Position numbers and translations under genes: made by a program
Shown here: positions 25,874-35,355 of the stretch, piece after piece
How positions within the stretch are numbered: position 1 is the first letter of the stretch
Layout of the letters: each line of letters begins with the position of its first letter
DNA from: Thermococcus piezophilus
GTDB lineage: Archaea > Methanobacteriota_B > Thermococci > Thermococcales > Thermococcaceae
Length of the DNA stretch: 64,000 bases
Reading direction: 5' to 3'
NCBI RefSeq assembly: GCF_001647085.1
Contig: NZ_CP015520.1
Coordinates: 558,001 to 622,000, forward strand
The notes under the pieces: model-generated
What the model was told of the DNA's origin: nothing
Database searches by the model: none
The model's input: only the letters and a program-made list of their open reading frames with translations

Positions 25874-27478
25874 TTACTTCTTTGGGAGCTCCCTGTTCTC
25901 ACTGAATCTTGGCTCTTTCGGCCTTTGGAACCTGCCCAACGGTGAGCGTCTTTTTGGCTTTGGTCTGAAGTGCTTCTTTGTTTTCCCCTCAGTTTTTGTG
26001 TAGTAGAATGCGCCAGCAACAAAAAGCAGGATGACTACGACGAGAAAGGCCATCCACCATACAGAGGATCCGCCGCCTTCAGTAGTCGTTGTTATGGTGC
26101 TGTTCGTACTACTCGTTGCCGTTGTCTTTGTAGTTACTAGTGGCTGGAGGTAGACTTCCCCTTTCTTACTGCTGTCCTCATCCATTGAGGATAGCGTAAA
26201 TTCGTATTCAACGACCTTCCCTACAGGAAGTTTGAGCTCAAGGGTTATCTCGTTGATACCCTGCTTCAGTGTCTCCGAAATGGACTCCCTGTAGAGCACG
26301 TTGCCTTCACTGATTATCCTGTACGTGAGGGTACCATCAACGTTACCCCCGTTGGGGTTAAGGATACTAATGGTAAAAACAACCCCATCCTCTGATAGCC
26401 GCTCATACGTTACGTTCCTAATCACGGGCGGAGCCAGAACAGTATAAGATACGTTGCCCTCACCAATCAGTCTGCCGTTAAAGGTCAGCTTTATGAACGC
26501 CCTAAGGAAACCAGGAACGTCTGTCGGGAGAGACACATCCAAAACATCGGTACCTCCACTAACAGTTATCGGAGTAGTCATGTTTGAGATGAGGCTTCCT
26601 CCTTTGTAAGTCTCCACGGTGAGGTTCAGCCCTATTGACCTCTCAGAGATGAGTGTCAGGTAAGCCCTGTTATCCTCACCAAGTTTCACCTCGCTCGACT
26701 GAAGGGATAAACCTACAAGCTTGACCCCAAACTTGACTGGAAACTCCCTGGAGTATCTATAGCTCCCATCACTGTACTGTAGGATGTAGTCAAGTTTGTA
26801 AGTGCCCTCCGGAATCTCATAGCCTACAGGAATTTCAAACTTAACGAAGTTGTCACCAGGAACCATCTCAAGCGTCCTGTTCTCGAAGAAGTAGACATTT
26901 CCATTCCCCGTGAACAACACTGCCGCAGATATACTGACGTTGGAGTGTCCTATGTTAATGACATGAGAGAAGACAACTAAGGTCTCCCCATTGAGGATAT
27001 ACGGAGAACCGAGCCTTTCCTTGACGTAGGCCTCTGCAACCTCAAAGCGAAGGGGTTCGGCTATAACCCTGAGAGGAACCTCAGCATGAACAATATACAT
27101 CGAACCTTCACTGGTGAAGGCCCAGAACTTTAGATAAAGAGTGTAAGTTCCTCCCTCCACACTCGCATTGCAAGAGATGTTATAGAGAAGAGAGTAAGTT
27201 TTCTGGGGTGACCAGTCGCTGAATATTCCGGGGTGGATAGTTAAATCGAATCCAGAAACCCTGTTTCCGTTTGAGTCCTCAACCCAGAAATCTTGATAGC
27301 TGACCACCTTAAAGCTGAGGCCACCAGCGTTGGTAAGTTGGATCGTTCCTGTACTGTAGTCTCCGCGGAGAACGGTTATTATATCATTCGTTGTGAAGCT
27401 CACGAACTGGGCGGAAGAGCCAGGCAGGGTCGAGATAACCAATAGTAAAGCGATCAACGTGACCATTGCCCTTCTCAT
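25874..27478 (-). CDS. Cell-surface protein with Thr-rich stalk and C-terminal membrane anchor
   Basis: This 534-residue protein has a signal peptide (MVTLIALLLVISTLPGSSA) and an extracellular region of repeated Ig-like/NEW-type beta domains with many N-glycosylation sequons. A Thr/Ser stalk (TTKTTATSSTNSTITTTT), one transmembrane helix (MAFLVVVILLFVAGAFYY) and a highly basic cytoplasmic tail follow. It would sit in the membrane facing outward. No enzyme motif is seen; this may be a subunit of a surface complex, as in conserved archaeal membrane proteins next to transporters. It is followed on the same strand by rnpB and preceded by two small genes, with about 42 bp to the upstream gene. Confidence 0.7.
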   Translation of the reverse strand: MRRAMVTLIALLLVISTLPGSSAQFVSFTTNDIITVLRGDYSTGTIQLTNAGGLSFKVVSYQDFWVEDSNGNRVSGFDLTIHPGIFSDWSPQKTYSLLYNISCNASVEGGTYTLYLKFWAFTSEGSMYIVHAEVPLRVIAEPLRFEVAEAYVKERLGSPYILNGETLVVFSHVINIGHSNVSISAAVLFTGNGNVYFFENRTLEMVPGDNFVKFEIPVGYEIPEGTYKLDYILQYSDGSYRYSREFPVKFGVKLVGLSLQSSEVKLGEDNRAYLTLISERSIGLNLTVETYKGGSLISNMTTPITVSGGTDVLDVSLPTDVPGFLRAFIKLTFNGRLIGEGNVSYTVLAPPVIRNVTYERLSEDGVVFTISILNPNGGNVDGTLTYRIISEGNVLYRESISETLKQGINEITLELKLPVGKVVEYEFTLSSMDEDSSKKGEVYLQPLVTTKTTATSSTNSTITTTTEGGGSSVWWMAFLVVVILLFVAGAFYYTKTEGKTKKHFRPKPKRRSPLGRFQRPKEPRFSENRELPKK

Positions 27479-27520
27479 GCGTTCCCACCATTGGTAGTTG
27501 TGACTTTGTCCATATAAAGG

Positions 27521-27796
27521 CTACTCTCCATAGAACAGGAGCAAGACACCCATAAGAATCAAACCCACAAAAAAAGCCACCGCAACTTTGTAGATGGTCA
27601 GCTTGGAAAAGTGGGGTCTTATCACAAGAGCCAGAATGAGCAGCATGAAACCGTAGAAGGCCGTAAAAATCCCGAGGGCAACGTTTGGTCTAACACCCAG
27701 GAGAAGAAGAACACCAAGTACCGCACCGGCTAACATCGTCACATGGGGGACAGTGAAAATGAGATAGTCTCTTAAAACCCGTGTATTTTCGTCCAT
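27521..27796 (-). CDS. Small three-helix membrane protein
   Basis: This 91-residue hydrophobic protein has three predicted membrane helices: YLIFTVPHVTMLAGAVLGVLLLLGV, VALGIFTAFYGFMLLILALVI and VAVAFFVGLILMGVLLLFY. No family is recognised. It lies 6 bp downstream of the UPF0216 gene and 42 bp before the surface-protein gene on the same strand, so the three may be one transcript. The ATG is preceded by GGAGTGATG. Confidence 0.6.
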   Translation of the reverse strand: MDENTRVLRDYLIFTVPHVTMLAGAVLGVLLLLGVRPNVALGIFTAFYGFMLLILALVIRPHFSKLTIYKVAVAFFVGLILMGVLLLFYGE

Positions 27797-27802
27797 TGGG
27801 CA

Positions 27803-28210
27803 TCACTCCGCTATGAAGGCGTATGTTGTTGTGGTTGGAAGGGTTTTTCTGATTTTCGGCAGAAGATACCGGAGATATAGCTCCTCGCTTTTCTCATCCA
27901 GTACGGTATAGGTGCCAAGAATCTTGTCTATGACCTTGACTTCAATCCTGCCCCTAACCCTGAAATAGCCCCTGTAGATGGTGCTTATCTCCAGGACTAT
28001 GGGAACCCTGAGCTTATCCTCTTCACCGTCATCGAGAAGGGAGCGGAGGTACTCGAGCTCCGAGCGCCTGAAGTAGTGGTAGCTTCCGTCACGGAGGCGA
28101 ACTTTAGGCTCCTCAACATCGATGAGTTGGCGCAGGGTAGGTCTCACAACCGGCAGATGGAGGTTCACCCTGGCTATTTCCCTGTTCAGAATATCCTCGG
28201 CAGTTGGCAT
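27803..28210 (-). CDS. UPF0216 family protein
   Basis: This soluble protein of about 135 residues matches the archaeal UPF0216 family: MPTAEDILNREIARVNLHLPVVRPTLRQLI at the N-terminus and the central LRDGSYHYFRRSELEYLRSLLDDGE. Function is unknown. The start at 28210 is chosen because family members begin with this MPT(A/P)EDIL sequence; the longer version starting at 28234 adds MLRVVCKT without support. Divergent from glutamine synthetase, a linkage I recall from other Thermococcales. Confidence 0.75.
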   Translation of the reverse strand: MPTAEDILNREIARVNLHLPVVRPTLRQLIDVEEPKVRLRDGSYHYFRRSELEYLRSLLDDGEEDKLRVPIVLEISTIYRGYFRVRGRIEVKVIDKILGTYTVLDEKSEELYLRYLLPKIRKTLPTTTTYAFIAE

Positions 28211-28345
28211 GGTTTTGCATACAACCCGAAGCACAAAAACCTTTGTTCAACATTAATTTGTAAATTTAGTGCAGAGAAGATAACTAAATGTGCAAAATTT
28301 TGTCAACACATGTTCCCAATGGGGGATACCTCGTCATAATGACAA

Positions 28346-28428
28346 AAACACAATAAAAAGGCTTTTATTATAGTGTTTGTTCAAAAACTTAGCGAAAAAC
28401 TGAACATAGTAACATTAAGTGGTGATAA
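28346..28428 (+). promoter_or_regulatory. Glutamine synthetase promoter with two nested inverted repeats
   Basis: An imperfect palindrome, AACACAATAAAA (28347-28358) against TTTTATTATAGTGTT (28363-28377), surrounds a TATA-like CTTTTATTA (28362-28370). Just downstream, TGTTCA (28378-28383) and TGAACA (28401-28406) form a second inverted repeat spanning the expected transcription start near 28393. The position suggests a repressor operator for nitrogen control. The ribosome binding site GGTGAT lies at 28420-28425. Confidence 0.4.
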
Positions 28429-28430
28429 AA

Positions 28431-29753
28431 ATGAACGAAATAGCCAAAGCTGGAACATTCCCAAGTGAGTCCCAGAGGTTCATTCAGCTGATATTCGTGG
28501 ACATCAATGGAGTTCCAAAGGGAATGGAGATACCGGCGAGCAGGTACGAAGAGGCAATAACTGAGGGCATAACCTTCGATGGATCTTCAATCCCAGGCTT
28601 TCAGGGAATAGAGGACAGCGACCTAGTCTTTAAGGCGGATCCAGAGACCTACGCTGAAGTGCCGTGGGAGGGAATAGCGAGGGTCTATGGTTACATATAC
28701 AAGGACGGAAAGCCATACCATGCCGATCCAAGAGGAGTTCTCAGGGAAGCCCTAAAAAGGCTCAAAGAGGAGGGGTTCAAGGCCTACATCGGCCCAGAGC
28801 CGGAGTTCTACTTATTTAAAAAGAACGGTTCGTGGGAACTCCACATACCAGACAGTGGAGGTTACTTTGACCTCGTTACACTCGATAAGGCAAGAGCCCT
28901 CAGGAGGGAAATAGCACTCTACATGCCCTCCTTCGGCCTAACTCCCGAAGTTCTTCACCACGAGGTTGGGAAAGCTCAGCACGAGATAGACTTCAGATTT
29001 GACGAGGCACTGAAGACGGCAGACAACATCGTGAGCTTCAAGTATATCGTCAAATCCATAGCAGAGATGCGCGGACTCTACGCGACCTTCATGCCCAAAC
29101 CGCTCTACGGAATGCCTGGCAACGGAATGCACCTTCACATAAGCCTCTGGAGGGACGGCGAGAACGCCTTCATAGGAGAGGATGGTCTGAGCGAGACCGC
29201 GCTCCACGTCCTCGGTGGAATACTCAAGCATGCGAAGGCTCTAGCTGCAATCACGAACCCCACAGTGAACAGCTATAAGCGCCTCGTTCCTGGCTACGAG
29301 GCACCGGTCTACATAAGCTGGGGGTACAGGAATAGGAGTGCTCTCATCAGGGTACCGGCCTTCTGGGGCAACGGTGCACGCATTGAATATCGCTGTCCCG
29401 ACCCGAGCGCCAACATATACTTCGCCTTTGCCGCGATATTAACCGCGGGTCTGGACGGCATCAAGCACAAAACCGAACCATCGGCCTACGTTGAGGAGAA
29501 CGTGTACGAGATGAGCGACGCAAAGAGGAGCAACCTGGGGATAGAGACCCTTCCAGAAAGCCTTGGTGAAGCCCTTGAAGAGCTAAAGAAGGACAGGATC
29601 GTAAGAGAAGCCCTCGGGGATGCATACAAGAACTTCATAAGATATAAGGAGCGCGAGTGGGAGGACTACATTTCCTACCTCGAGGCCAGAGAACTGTCAC
29701 TCGAGACGAAAAAGGTGACAGAGTGGGAGCTGGAAAGGTACTTCTACATCTAA
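28431..29753 (+). CDS. glnA: Glutamine synthetase type I
   Basis: This complete 440-residue GlnA makes glutamine from glutamate, ammonia and ATP in the cytoplasm, as a dodecamer. It has IQLIFVDINGVPKGMEI, FDGSSIPGFQGIEDSDLVF, the metal and glutamate site GPEPEFYLF, EVGKAQHEIDF, MPKPLYGMPGNGMHLHISLW, the ATP/glutamate loop NSYKRLVPGYEAPVYISW and NRSALIRVPAF. The C-terminal adenylylation-type Tyr region of bacterial enzymes is not evident. The ATG at 28431 follows GGTGATAAAA; the upstream in-frame GTG is part of that signal. The promoter contains inverted repeats that suggest nitrogen-dependent control. Confidence 0.93.
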   Translation: MNEIAKAGTFPSESQRFIQLIFVDINGVPKGMEIPASRYEEAITEGITFDGSSIPGFQGIEDSDLVFKADPETYAEVPWEGIARVYGYIYKDGKPYHADPRGVLREALKRLKEEGFKAYIGPEPEFYLFKKNGSWELHIPDSGGYFDLVTLDKARALRREIALYMPSFGLTPEVLHHEVGKAQHEIDFRFDEALKTADNIVSFKYIVKSIAEMRGLYATFMPKPLYGMPGNGMHLHISLWRDGENAFIGEDGLSETALHVLGGILKHAKALAAITNPTVNSYKRLVPGYEAPVYISWGYRNRSALIRVPAFWGNGARIEYRCPDPSANIYFAFAAILTAGLDGIKHKTEPSAYVEENVYEMSDAKRSNLGIETLPESLGEALEELKKDRIVREALGDAYKNFIRYKEREWEDYISYLEARELSLETKKVTEWELERYFYI

Positions 29754-30619
29754 TGAACCTCATCAAGAGTCGCTTCCCCGAGTTTTTCATTTTCTCTTGC
29801 GTGCACGAGCATCGAGCCGCCTATGATGAGCACTGCCCCAACGAGCTGCTTCAAAGTGAGGGTTTCTCCAAAGAGGATGAAAGCAAGGACAATAGCCACC
29901 ACGGGTTCTATGGTAGCCACTATTGAAGCCCTGCTGACCTCAACTTCTTTGAGGGCGTGGTTGTAAAGGATGTATCCAAGAAACGTCGGAAAAAAGGCTA
30001 GGGCGAAGAGATAGGGAAACGCACCAGCCGGGACACTGAAGTCAGTGAACGGGAACAGATAGATGAAACCGAACAGGAGGGTGTAGAAGAGGGCCTTCTC
30101 TGGCTCTTCCTTTCTAATGGCGAACTTCGCTAATACGCCATAGAGAGCATATGTAAAGCCCGTCAGCAGGCCAAAGATGAGCGCTTTGGTGGAAAACTGA
30201 ACCTTTCCCCAGTTAACGAGAAGAACGCCAGACATCACCATAGCCAGGGCGGCGACCTTCTCCCTGCTGAGAGCCTCCTTGAATATTACCCTTCCCAGCA
30301 CTATTGAGTAAACGGGAGCCGTGTAGAGGAGCAAAACGGCAAAGGAAACGGAGGATATGGTGACCGTGTAGAAGTAGAGGGTGTAGAATAGGAAGATGCT
30401 GAAGAAGCCATAGAGGGCGTAGAACTTCAGTCGAGAGCGCTCTATCGAAAAGCCACATCTGAAATAAAGATAAACCGCGAGGAGCATCAGGGCAAAGAGA
30501 ACCCTGTAAAAGACCATTGTGAAGGGGCTCAGTCCAAAGCTGTCCAAGTACTTAGCAAAGATGCCCAGAGTTCCCCACATTGAGGCAGCAAGAAAAACGA
30601 AAAGGTAGCCTTTTTTCAT
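29750..30619 (-). CDS. EamA/DMT-family transporter
   Basis: This 289-residue inner-membrane protein has ten predicted helices in two EamA repeats. Repeat 1 starts YLFVFLAASMWGTLGIFAKYL with FYRVLFALMLL, and repeat 2 starts LIFGLLTGFTYALYGVLAKFA. Conserved PVYSIVLGRVIFKEALS and EPVVAIVLAFILFGETLT end each half. The family exports amino acids, metabolites or drugs; the substrate is unknown. It converges on glutamine synthetase with a 4-bp overlap and lies 9 bp downstream of NAD synthase on the same strand. The paralogue after the primase genes is broken. Confidence 0.8.
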   Translation of the reverse strand: MKKGYLFVFLAASMWGTLGIFAKYLDSFGLSPFTMVFYRVLFALMLLAVYLYFRCGFSIERSRLKFYALYGFFSIFLFYTLYFYTVTISSVSFAVLLLYTAPVYSIVLGRVIFKEALSREKVAALAMVMSGVLLVNWGKVQFSTKALIFGLLTGFTYALYGVLAKFAIRKEEPEKALFYTLLFGFIYLFPFTDFSVPAGAFPYLFALAFFPTFLGYILYNHALKEVEVSRASIVATIEPVVAIVLAFILFGETLTLKQLVGAVLIIGGSMLVHARENEKLGEATLDEVH

Positions 30620-30628
30620 GGACTCACC

Positions 30629-31390
30629 TCAGAATTCGGGGCCCAATGAAAGTCTTCTTTTGTGCTCGCTTCTTTTGACGAGTGATTCAACGTATTCAAC
30701 TTTCTCCAACGGGATTCCAAGCTCCCCAGCAGTATCCTCTTTGGGCATCTTGAGGTCGACTAGTCTCCACAGGATTTCGTCGAGCAGTTTATAGCTTATT
30801 CCCAGCTCATCCTCGTCAGTCTGGCCCTCCCAGAGGCCAGCAGTCGGCTTCTTCTGAATAATTTTCTCTGGGACGCCTAGCCTTTTAGCCAGCTCCCAAA
30901 CTTCAGTCTTGTAAAGGTTAATCAGTGGGGCATAATCACTTGCTCCATCACCCCATTTGGTAAAGTATCCAGTTAAAAGCTCGCTCCTGTTGCTGGTTCC
31001 AAGGACGAGACGATTCATGGAGTTAGCGTGAGCATAGAGAAGAATCATCCTGGTCCTAGCCATGATGTTCCCCTTGCTTTTAACGTCAAGTTCGCTAACT
31101 GCATTTTCGAATTCGTCCACGATGGGTTTTATGTTTATGAGTTTGTACTCGATTCCGAGGTTCTTGCAGACGAGTTTTGCGTCTTCAACGTCGCCGTTCT
31201 CGTAGTAGGGCATTATTAGACCAAGAACCTTCTCCTTCCCGAGAGCGTTGACTGCCAAATAAGCAGTGGTAGCACTGTCTATACCACCACTGATGCCTAT
31301 AACGACGCCCGTGGCACTGGCTTCCTTGACCTTCTCTCGGATAAACGAAACGATTCTCTCAATCACAACATCATAATCCAAACTCCTCAT
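30629..31390 (-). CDS. nadE: NH3-dependent NAD+ synthetase
   Basis: This 253-residue NadE converts deamido-NAD to NAD with ATP and ammonia. The PP-loop [18 protein letters not shown] binds ATP, and [25 protein letters not shown] is the family-specific NaAD/ATP site, with [17 protein letters not shown] near the C-terminus. The glutaminase domain of longer NadE proteins is absent, so it uses free ammonia. It overlaps the upstream small membrane-protein gene by 4 bp, indicating co-translation. Confidence 0.92.
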   Translation of the reverse strand: MRSLDYDVVIERIVSFIREKVKEASATGVVIGISGGIDSATTAYLAVNALGKEKVLGLIMPYYENGDVEDAKLVCKNLGIEYKLINIKPIVDEFENAVSELDVKSKGNIMARTRMILLYAHANSMNRLVLGTSNRSELLTGYFTKWGDGASDYAPLINLYKTEVWELAKRLGVPEKIIQKKPTAGLWEGQTDEDELGISYKLLDEILWRLVDLKMPKEDTAGELGIPLEKVEYVESLVKRSEHKRRLSLGPEF

Positions 31391-31863
31391 CTCTTACCCT
31401 CCTTAATGTCCCTCAGGAATTGGGTGTAACCTATAAAGGCCATAACCGTTCCCACGAGCATAAGAACGAAGGCGAGGAGAGAATAAATCGCGTAAGGGTA
31501 GTCCTTCGCGCTGACGGTGTAGGTATAATTGATAGTTCCATTAAAAACGTCTATCACAGGCCGAGTCGTGGGTATTATCTCTACGGTTCCGTTTAACAGG
31601 GCGTATTTTTCTGTAACGTTTCCTTGGACTACAGAGAAGGTTGCGTTGGATGAAGAGATAACAAGAGTGCGGTTATAATAAACATAGCTCTTTTCAAAGT
31701 CTTCATCTCCGAGAAGATACCTACCCTCGCCAAGGGTGCCATTGGATGAGTAGGACTTATCGACCCCATAAAGCCCCATAGCTGAGATTACCAGGGCTAG
31801 AACAAGCATTATCAGACCGACCTTCAGAAACGGATACTCAAGTGCTTCCCTCAGTGTGCCCAT
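31387..31863 (-). CDS. Two-helix membrane protein of unknown function
   Basis: This 158-residue protein has an N-terminal membrane helix ([23 protein letters not shown]), an extracytoplasmic domain of about 80 residues with several Asn-X-Ser/Thr sequons, and a second helix ([25 protein letters not shown]). No family is recognised. The ATG at 31863 is preferred since GGTGAG lies 4 nt upstream. It sits 32 bp after the oligopeptide transporter ATPase gene on the same strand and overlaps nadE, so it may be transcribed with either. Confidence 0.55.
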   Translation of the reverse strand: MGTLREALEYPFLKVGLIMLVLALVISAMGLYGVDKSYSSNGTLGEGRYLLGDEDFEKSYVYYNRTLVISSSNATFSVVQGNVTEKYALLNGTVEIIPTTRPVIDVFNGTINYTYTVSAKDYPYAIYSLLAFVLMLVGTVMAFIGYTQFLRDIKEGKR

Positions 31864-31895
31864 GAGTCTCACCTAAAAGAAAAGTTGAAAGGAGG

Positions 31896-32903
31896 TCAGT
31901 ACTTACCGACCAGGTGGCACTCCGCAAAGTGGTTGTGCTCATACTCGACGAGCTGCGGGTGCTTGGTATCACAGAGTCCCTTCTGGGCGTAGATACACCT
32001 CGGGTGGAACCTGCATCCCGGTGGAACCTCGGCGGCGTTTGGAACTTCACCCTTGATGGGCAGCTCCTTGATGACGTTCCTCCTCTCTGGCTTCGGCTCT
32101 GGAACGGCAGCGAGAAGTGCCCTCGTGTAAGGGTGAAGTGGGTTGTCTATGACTTTCTCTGCAGGACCCATCTCGACTATCCTTCCAAGGTACATGACCG
32201 CAATGTAGTCGGCGAAGTATCTGGCCGTTGAGAGGTCGTGGGTAATGTAAAGGTAGGTGACGCCCATCTTCTGCTTGAGCTCCTTCATCAGCTCGAGGAT
32301 CTCAGCCCTAATGGAAACGTCGAGCATCGAGACCGGCTCATCGGCAACTATGAACGTCGGGTTCAATATGAGAGCCCTAGCGATAGCGACACGCTGTCTC
32401 TGACCGCCGGAGAGCATGTGCGGGAACCTTCCGATGTAGTCCTCGGGCGGGGTTATCTTGACCATCTCAAGGGCCTTGTAGATGAGCTCCTCACGCTCGG
32501 CCTTGGTTTCGCCGATGCCGTGTATGAGGAGCGGCTCCTCGAGGATGTCAAATATCCTAAAGCGCGGGTTCATGGAGGAGAATGGATCCTGGAAGATTAT
32601 CTGAACACGCCTTCTGTACTCAAGGATCTCCTCCTTGGTTTTGACGTCGGTAACGTCCTTACCCTCGAGATATATTCTACCATCCGTAGGCTCGAGGAGC
32701 TTGACTATGAGTTTACCAGTGGTGGACTTACCACAACCGCTCTCACCGACTAGGGCAAAGACCTCCTGCTTCCCAATCTCGAAGCTTATGCCATCAACGG
32801 CCCTAACGTACTTCTGGGGTTCACCCTTGAGGGCGCTGACCAGTCCCCTCTTGATCGGGAAGTACTTCTTAAGTTTTTCAACTTTTAGTACCGGCTCCGC
32901 CAT
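31896..32903 (-). CDS. oppF: Oligopeptide ABC transporter ATPase, OppF type
   Basis: This 335-residue cytoplasmic ABC ATPase has Walker A GESGCGKSTTGK, Q-loop QIIFQDPFSSMNPRFR, signature [17 protein letters not shown], Walker B FIVADEPVSMLDVS and switch His YITHDLSTA. The C-terminal oligopeptide-transporter extension HPYTRALLAA is followed by PPGCRFHPRCIYAQKGLCDTKH and HFAECHLV. Those Cys residues resemble the Fe-S site reported in Dpp/Opp ATPases. It pairs with the OppD-type subunit 10 bp upstream to drive peptide or oligosaccharide import through OppB and OppC. It is the last gene of the transporter operon. Confidence 0.9.
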   Translation of the reverse strand: MAEPVLKVEKLKKYFPIKRGLVSALKGEPQKYVRAVDGISFEIGKQEVFALVGESGCGKSTTGKLIVKLLEPTDGRIYLEGKDVTDVKTKEEILEYRRRVQIIFQDPFSSMNPRFRIFDILEEPLLIHGIGETKAEREELIYKALEMVKITPPEDYIGRFPHMLSGGQRQRVAIARALILNPTFIVADEPVSMLDVSIRAEILELMKELKQKMGVTYLYITHDLSTARYFADYIAVMYLGRIVEMGPAEKVIDNPLHPYTRALLAAVPEPKPERRNVIKELPIKGEVPNAAEVPPGCRFHPRCIYAQKGLCDTKHPQLVEYEHNHFAECHLVGKY

Positions 32904-32913
32904 CTCTCACACC

Positions 32914-33873
32914 TCACAACAGCCAGCATGCGGCGTAGTGATCCCTATCAATTTCCTTCAGCTCGGGCTCCTGCTCCTTACAAACCTGCATCGCGTACGG
33001 GCACCTCGGGTGGAAGCGGCATCCCTTGGGCGGGGTGATCAGGTTGGGCGGCTGTCCAGGGATGAACTCGAGCTTCTCAATGTCTTCGTGGAGCCTCGGT
33101 ATTGCCGCAAGGAGCTTCTGGGTGTACGGGTGGGCCGGCTCGTAGTAGATCTTCTCGCTGTCGCCTATCTCAATGATCTTACCGGCGTACATTATCGCAA
33201 CGCGGTCGCTAATCTCAGCGAGGATGCTGAGGTCGTGGGTGATGAATATCATCGAAAGGCCGAGCTCCTTCTTGAGCTTCTTCATGAGGTTGATAATCTG
33301 GGCCTGAACAACGACGTCCAGAGCGGTTGTCGGCTCATCGGCGATAACCACATCAGGCTCGAGGAGCAGGGCAGTTGCGATGATGACACGCTGCTTCATA
33401 CCACCTGAAAGCTCATGCGGATAACGGTAGACGATGTCGGGCGGAAGACCAACGAGTTCGAGGTACTTCTGCGCCCTGTCGAGGGCGTCCTCCTTGTCCA
33501 TGTCCTTGTGGAGCAAGAGGGGTTCTATCATCTGATAGCCAACGGTGTAAACTGGGTTAAGGGCGTTCATTGCACCTTGGAATATCATGGATATCCTCTG
33601 CCAGCGTATCTCCTTCCTCAGAACGTCCTCTGGGAGACCAACGATCTCCCTACCATCGATTTTAACGCTACCACCAACGATCTTTCCTGGCGGGGTAGGC
33701 ATTCCCATTAAAGTAAAACCAAGGGATGACTTGCCACAACCGCTCTCGCCGGCAAGTCCCAGCACTTCACCCTTCTTGAGGTTGAAGGTGATGTTGTCGA
33801 CGGCCTTGACGACACCTTTGCTGGTGAAGTAATACATCTTGAGATCTTTAACTTCAAGCACATTCTTAGCCAT
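32914..33873 (-). CDS. oppD: Oligopeptide ABC transporter ATPase, OppD type
   Basis: This 319-residue ABC ATPase has Walker A GESGCGKSSLGFT, Q-loop SMIFQGAMNALNPVYT, signature ELSGGMKQRVIIATALL, Walker B VVIADEPTTALDVVV and switch FITHDLSILAEISDR. The C-terminal extension is HPYTQKLLAAIP, then PPKGCRFHPRCPYAMQVCKEQ and YAACWLL, again with the conserved Cys set. The GGGMKQ-type signature and ALDV are typical of the OppD partner. The gene lies between oppC and oppF with gaps of about 10 bp, a single transcription unit. Intact. Confidence 0.9.
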   Translation of the reverse strand: MAKNVLEVKDLKMYYFTSKGVVKAVDNITFNLKKGEVLGLAGESGCGKSSLGFTLMGMPTPPGKIVGGSVKIDGREIVGLPEDVLRKEIRWQRISMIFQGAMNALNPVYTVGYQMIEPLLLHKDMDKEDALDRAQKYLELVGLPPDIVYRYPHELSGGMKQRVIIATALLLEPDVVIADEPTTALDVVVQAQIINLMKKLKKELGLSMIFITHDLSILAEISDRVAIMYAGKIIEIGDSEKIYYEPAHPYTQKLLAAIPRLHEDIEKLEFIPGQPPNLITPPKGCRFHPRCPYAMQVCKEQEPELKEIDRDHYAACWLL

Positions 33874-33883
33874 TTATACCACC

Positions 33884-35344
33884 TCACAGCCTCCTGAGCC
33901 TCGGGTTGAGTATTTTATCGAGGGCCGTACCTATAAGCACGAAGGTTAGACCAACGACGGCAATTCCAAGTCCAGGCGGAATGACCCACCACCAGTATCC
34001 CTTGGTAGTTGCTGCCTGTGCCTGTGCAGCGTTGAGTATCTGACCCCAAGTAACGGCCGTCGGATCACCTATACCGAGGAAGCTCAGCGATGCCTCAGCG
34101 ATAACCGCACCGGGAACGCTGAGGGCTATGACGGAGAATGCGTACGGGAGCAGCTGCGGAAGGATGTGCTTGAAGATTATCCTGCCGTTGCCGGCGCCAA
34201 GGGCCTTCGCTGCCTCAATGTAGGTCTGCTCCTTGATCTGGAGTGCCATACTTCTAGCAATCCTCGCGATTCCCATCCATCCGAAGATGACCAACAGCAC
34301 CACTATGAACCACAGGGTAATGTGTCCGGCAGTAGCACCTATGAGGATAAGTATCGGCAGACTCGGAATTGAGGCGAATATTTCGTTGATACGCATCATG
34401 AACTCGTCGGCGTTTCCACCGAGGTAGGCACTGGTAACTCCGTAGATGAGACCGATGATCGTGCTTAGCACGGCGACAAGGATACCGATTGTGAGCGAGA
34501 CCCTGCTACCCCAGATGAGACCAGCCCAGATATCCCTGCCAAGGTAATCGGTACCCATGGTTCCATAGGTCCTTCCAAGGAAGGTGACCTTTATGTCATC
34601 GTATATGACCTTGTTCTCGTCCGGGGCAGGGTTGTCAATCTTGAGTATGAGCTTGTAGGTTCCAGGGAGTGGCTGCGGGTTCTCAATGATGTCGTCCACG
34701 TTCATTCCCGGCTCGACCTTGGCAAATAATGGGGCGACCATGTCGCTGATAAGGATGGTCTCAAGTGGAACCTCGAACATAGTTATTTCTCTACCCTCGG
34801 TTACATTGACAAGCCAGATGTATATGTTGGAGGATATAGTGCTGTCCCTACCTACAGCAACGGTCAGTGAAGAGCTGAGCTGCTTATTGATAAGGAGTGG
34901 AACGGTCTTACCATCTGGCCTCTCTAAATACACACTTATAGTCGGAACCTCATACGGGGAATTCAGCGTCACGTTAATATTCTTGACTATGATGCCCTGC
35001 GGTCCAAAGTAGTAGTTCTCGGGTAGGACGTAGTCAACCTCGATTATAGTGGTGTTCTTGTTAAGTTGGGTTATCTTCAATTCGTCCTTATAGTAAATCT
35101 CCTGCGGAACGAGCTTCTTGGAGGTAAACATGTTATACCAGGTCGGTGGAACGTTCTTCGGGTTGTCCTCCCAGTACTGGGAGTTCCTCCACTTTTCGGG
35201 GAGGTTTGGAATGGTAGTATACGGTGCGGTTAGTGCAACGAGCACAAGGATGATAAGGAGAATCACACCGGCTATACCGGTCTTCTCCTTCTTGAATTCA
35301 TCAAGGAACTCTTTAAACCCCTCTTTGATGTCAACCCATCTCAT
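33884..35344 (-). CDS. oppC: Oligopeptide ABC transporter permease, OppC type, with large external insertion
   Basis: This 486-residue permease has TM1 (TGIAGVILLIILVLVALTAPY), then about 230 residues of extracytoplasmic beta-rich sequence, then the usual five-helix core beginning GTDYLGRDIWAGLIWGSRVSLTIG. The EAA coupling loop QTYIEAAKALGAGNGRIIFKHILPQL contacts the ATPases. Bacterial OppC proteins are about 300 residues; the extra external domain between TM1 and TM2 may dock the unusually large binding protein. It lies 11 bp after oppB on the same strand. Intact. Confidence 0.88.
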   Translation of the reverse strand: MRWVDIKEGFKEFLDEFKKEKTGIAGVILLIILVLVALTAPYTTIPNLPEKWRNSQYWEDNPKNVPPTWYNMFTSKKLVPQEIYYKDELKITQLNKNTTIIEVDYVLPENYYFGPQGIIVKNINVTLNSPYEVPTISVYLERPDGKTVPLLINKQLSSSLTVAVGRDSTISSNIYIWLVNVTEGREITMFEVPLETILISDMVAPLFAKVEPGMNVDDIIENPQPLPGTYKLILKIDNPAPDENKVIYDDIKVTFLGRTYGTMGTDYLGRDIWAGLIWGSRVSLTIGILVAVLSTIIGLIYGVTSAYLGGNADEFMMRINEIFASIPSLPILILIGATAGHITLWFIVVLLVIFGWMGIARIARSMALQIKEQTYIEAAKALGAGNGRIIFKHILPQLLPYAFSVIALSVPGAVIAEASLSFLGIGDPTAVTWGQILNAAQAQAATTKGYWWWVIPPGLGIAVVGLTFVLIGTALDKILNPRLRRL

Positions 35345-35355
35345 CGTGAATCACC

